Position numbers and translations under genes: made by a program. From Planctomycetaceae bacterium (GTDB taxonomy: Bacteria; Planctomycetota; Planctomycetia; Pirellulales; Pirellulaceae), in the NCBI GenBank assembly GCA_002702965.1, contig PADE01000189.1:3529-10360 (forward strand): a stretch of 6,832 nucleotides of DNA. The letters run 5' to 3'. Numbering within the stretch: the first letter of the stretch is position 1; each line of letters begins with the position of its first letter. Shown here one piece after another: positions 5,929 to 6,832 of this stretch. A model generated the notes under the pieces. It was not told the origin of the DNA, made no database searches, and saw only the letters and a list, made by a program, of their open reading frames with translations.

Positions 5929-6832
5929 TCGTCACCAAGAAGTGCTTACCTCGCCGTACTTTTCTGCGCGGCTTGGGCGTTACGATCGGACTGCCCCTAC
6001 TAGACAGCATGGTGCCGGCCCTGGCCGCCACACGAGACACCGCAGCGAACCCAATCAGCCGATTCGGAGCAATCTACGTTCCACACGGCGCGGTCCTGGA
6101 TAAGTGGATCCCGAAAAACGACGGCCCCGACTACGAAATGTCGCCAACGCTCAAAACCCTGGAGAAATTCCGAAAAGATCTGCTCGTGATTACCAACCTC
6201 GACAACACTCCGGCGATCGTCCGAGCCGGGGAACCGTTGGGCGGACACGCAAACGTTCAAGGCGCCTGGCTATCGGGGGTACACGCCAAGCCGACCGAAG
6301 GAGCGGACATCCTGGCCGGCGTGACGGTCGATCAATTTGCCGCCCGACACTTTGAGAAACATACCCAGCTCGCATCGCTTGAGCTGGGGATCGAGCCGAC
6401 CGACCTGGCGGGGTCCTGCGACGTCGGTTTTAGTTGCGCCTACATCAATTCGGTGTCCTGGCGGACTCCCACCACGCCACTGCCGGTTGAAAATAACCCC
6501 CGCGCGCTTTTTGAACGTCTGTTCGGTGACAGTGAAACCACCGACGCGGCATCGCGACTTGCGCGCCTCCGAAAGAACCGCAGCATCCTTGATTCGGTGA
6601 GCGACGAAGTCTCTCGACTGCAAGGGAAAATCGGACCGGGCGATCGTTCCAAGCTGACCGAATACCTCGAAGCGGTCCGAGATATCGAGCGTCGCATCCA
6701 GAAGGCCGAGGAGCAGGTGGACCGCAAGCTGCCTCTGGTGGAACGTCCCACCGGGTGGATTCCCGATTCGTACGAAGAACATTGCAAGCTGATGATGGAC
6801 TTGCAGGTGCTCGCCTACCAGACCGACATGAC
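5925..6832 (+). CDS. Tat-exported DUF1552 (HXXSHH family) protein, N-terminal 302 residues, cut by right edge
   Basis: Partner protein of the DUF1592 gene, function not established. It begins with a twin-arginine signal: R10-R11-T-F-L-R, hydrophobic 16-33 and an ALA cleavage site near 34-35. Export in folded form, possibly with a bound cofactor or as a complex, is therefore expected. Family features seen: YVPHG around 51-55, H108 in GGHANVQGAWLSG, TEGAD (about 124-128), GVTVDQ (132-137), a C165 and C171 pair in CDVGFSCAY, and NPRALFERLFG (191-201). Residues about 206-264 are rich in charged heptad-like helix (LxxLR, EVSRLQ, DIERRIQKAEEQ), perhaps a coiled coil. The HXXSHH motif that gives the family its name lies nearer the C-terminus and is not in this window, so an active site cannot be checked. 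The start is secured by AGGAGA and by overlap with the upstream stop (ATGA). Confidence 0.92.
   Translation, partial: MIVTKKCLPRRTFLRGLGVTIGLPLLDSMVPALAATRDTAANPISRFGAIYVPHGAVLDKWIPKNDGPDYEMSPTLKTLEKFRKDLLVITNLDNTPAIVRAGEPLGGHANVQGAWLSGVHAKPTEGADILAGVTVDQFAARHFEKHTQLASLELGIEPTDLAGSCDVGFSCAYINSVSWRTPTTPLPVENNPRALFERLFGDSETTDAASRLARLRKNRSILDSVSDEVSRLQGKIGPGDRSKLTEYLEAVRDIERRIQKAEEQVDRKLPLVERPTGWIPDSYEEHCKLMMDLQVLAYQTDM

Noticed and set aside
6270..6782. Minus-strand 170-codon open frame opposite the DUF1552 gene
   Set aside because: The plus-strand frame has a Tat signal and family motifs throughout; the antisense frame shows none.

Overview
The window is GC-rich bacterial DNA with four protein-coding genes. 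Two run off the edges. From left to right they are: (1) the N-terminal 386 residues of a periplasmic PQQ-dependent dehydrogenase on the minus strand (1-1159); (2) a complete class I adenylate-forming acyl-CoA synthetase on the plus strand (1431-3122); (3) a complete, exported, multidomain PSCyt/PSD protein of the DUF1592 family with two CxxCH motifs (3490-5928); and (4) the first 302 residues of a Tat-exported DUF1552 (HXXSHH family) protein (5925 to the right edge). No RNA gene, insertion sequence, CRISPR array or phage-like gene was recognised.

Layout. Genes 1 and 2 are divergent and share a spacer of about 270 bp. The spacer holds an AT-rich island with a perfect TATAAT facing gene 1. On the gene 2 side an initiation-like motif (AAAGGG, 4 nt, ATGGTC) occurs twice, 97 bp apart; the first copy opens an 8-codon ORF. 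A 367-bp spacer with a good sigma70-like promoter (3231-3260) separates gene 2 from gene 3, so genes 3-4 look like their own transcription unit. Genes 3 and 4 overlap by ATGA and are almost certainly translationally coupled.

How the genes may work together. Three of the four products carry export signals. The PQQ enzyme would oxidise a sugar or alcohol in the periplasm. The DUF1592 protein carries a classical N-terminal PSCyt1-like haem c motif, a second CxxCH in its DUF1588 domain and a beta-rich, possibly ligand-binding insert. The DUF1552 protein is its standard partner. The function of the DUF1592/DUF1552 pair is, to my knowledge, not established experimentally, and it is the most interesting system here. 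A role in periplasmic oxidation or carbohydrate use is only an inference. The synthetase is cytoplasmic and has no evident functional tie to the rest.

Organism. DUF1592/DUF1552 pairs are most abundant in Planctomycetota, Verrucomicrobiota and Acidobacteriota, but they also occur in Myxococcota and some Gammaproteobacteria. The synthetase N-terminus resembles proteobacterial homologues as I remember them. The phylum therefore cannot be fixed from this window; a free-living, Gram-negative-type heterotroph with a periplasm, a Tat system and PQQ enzymes is a safe description.
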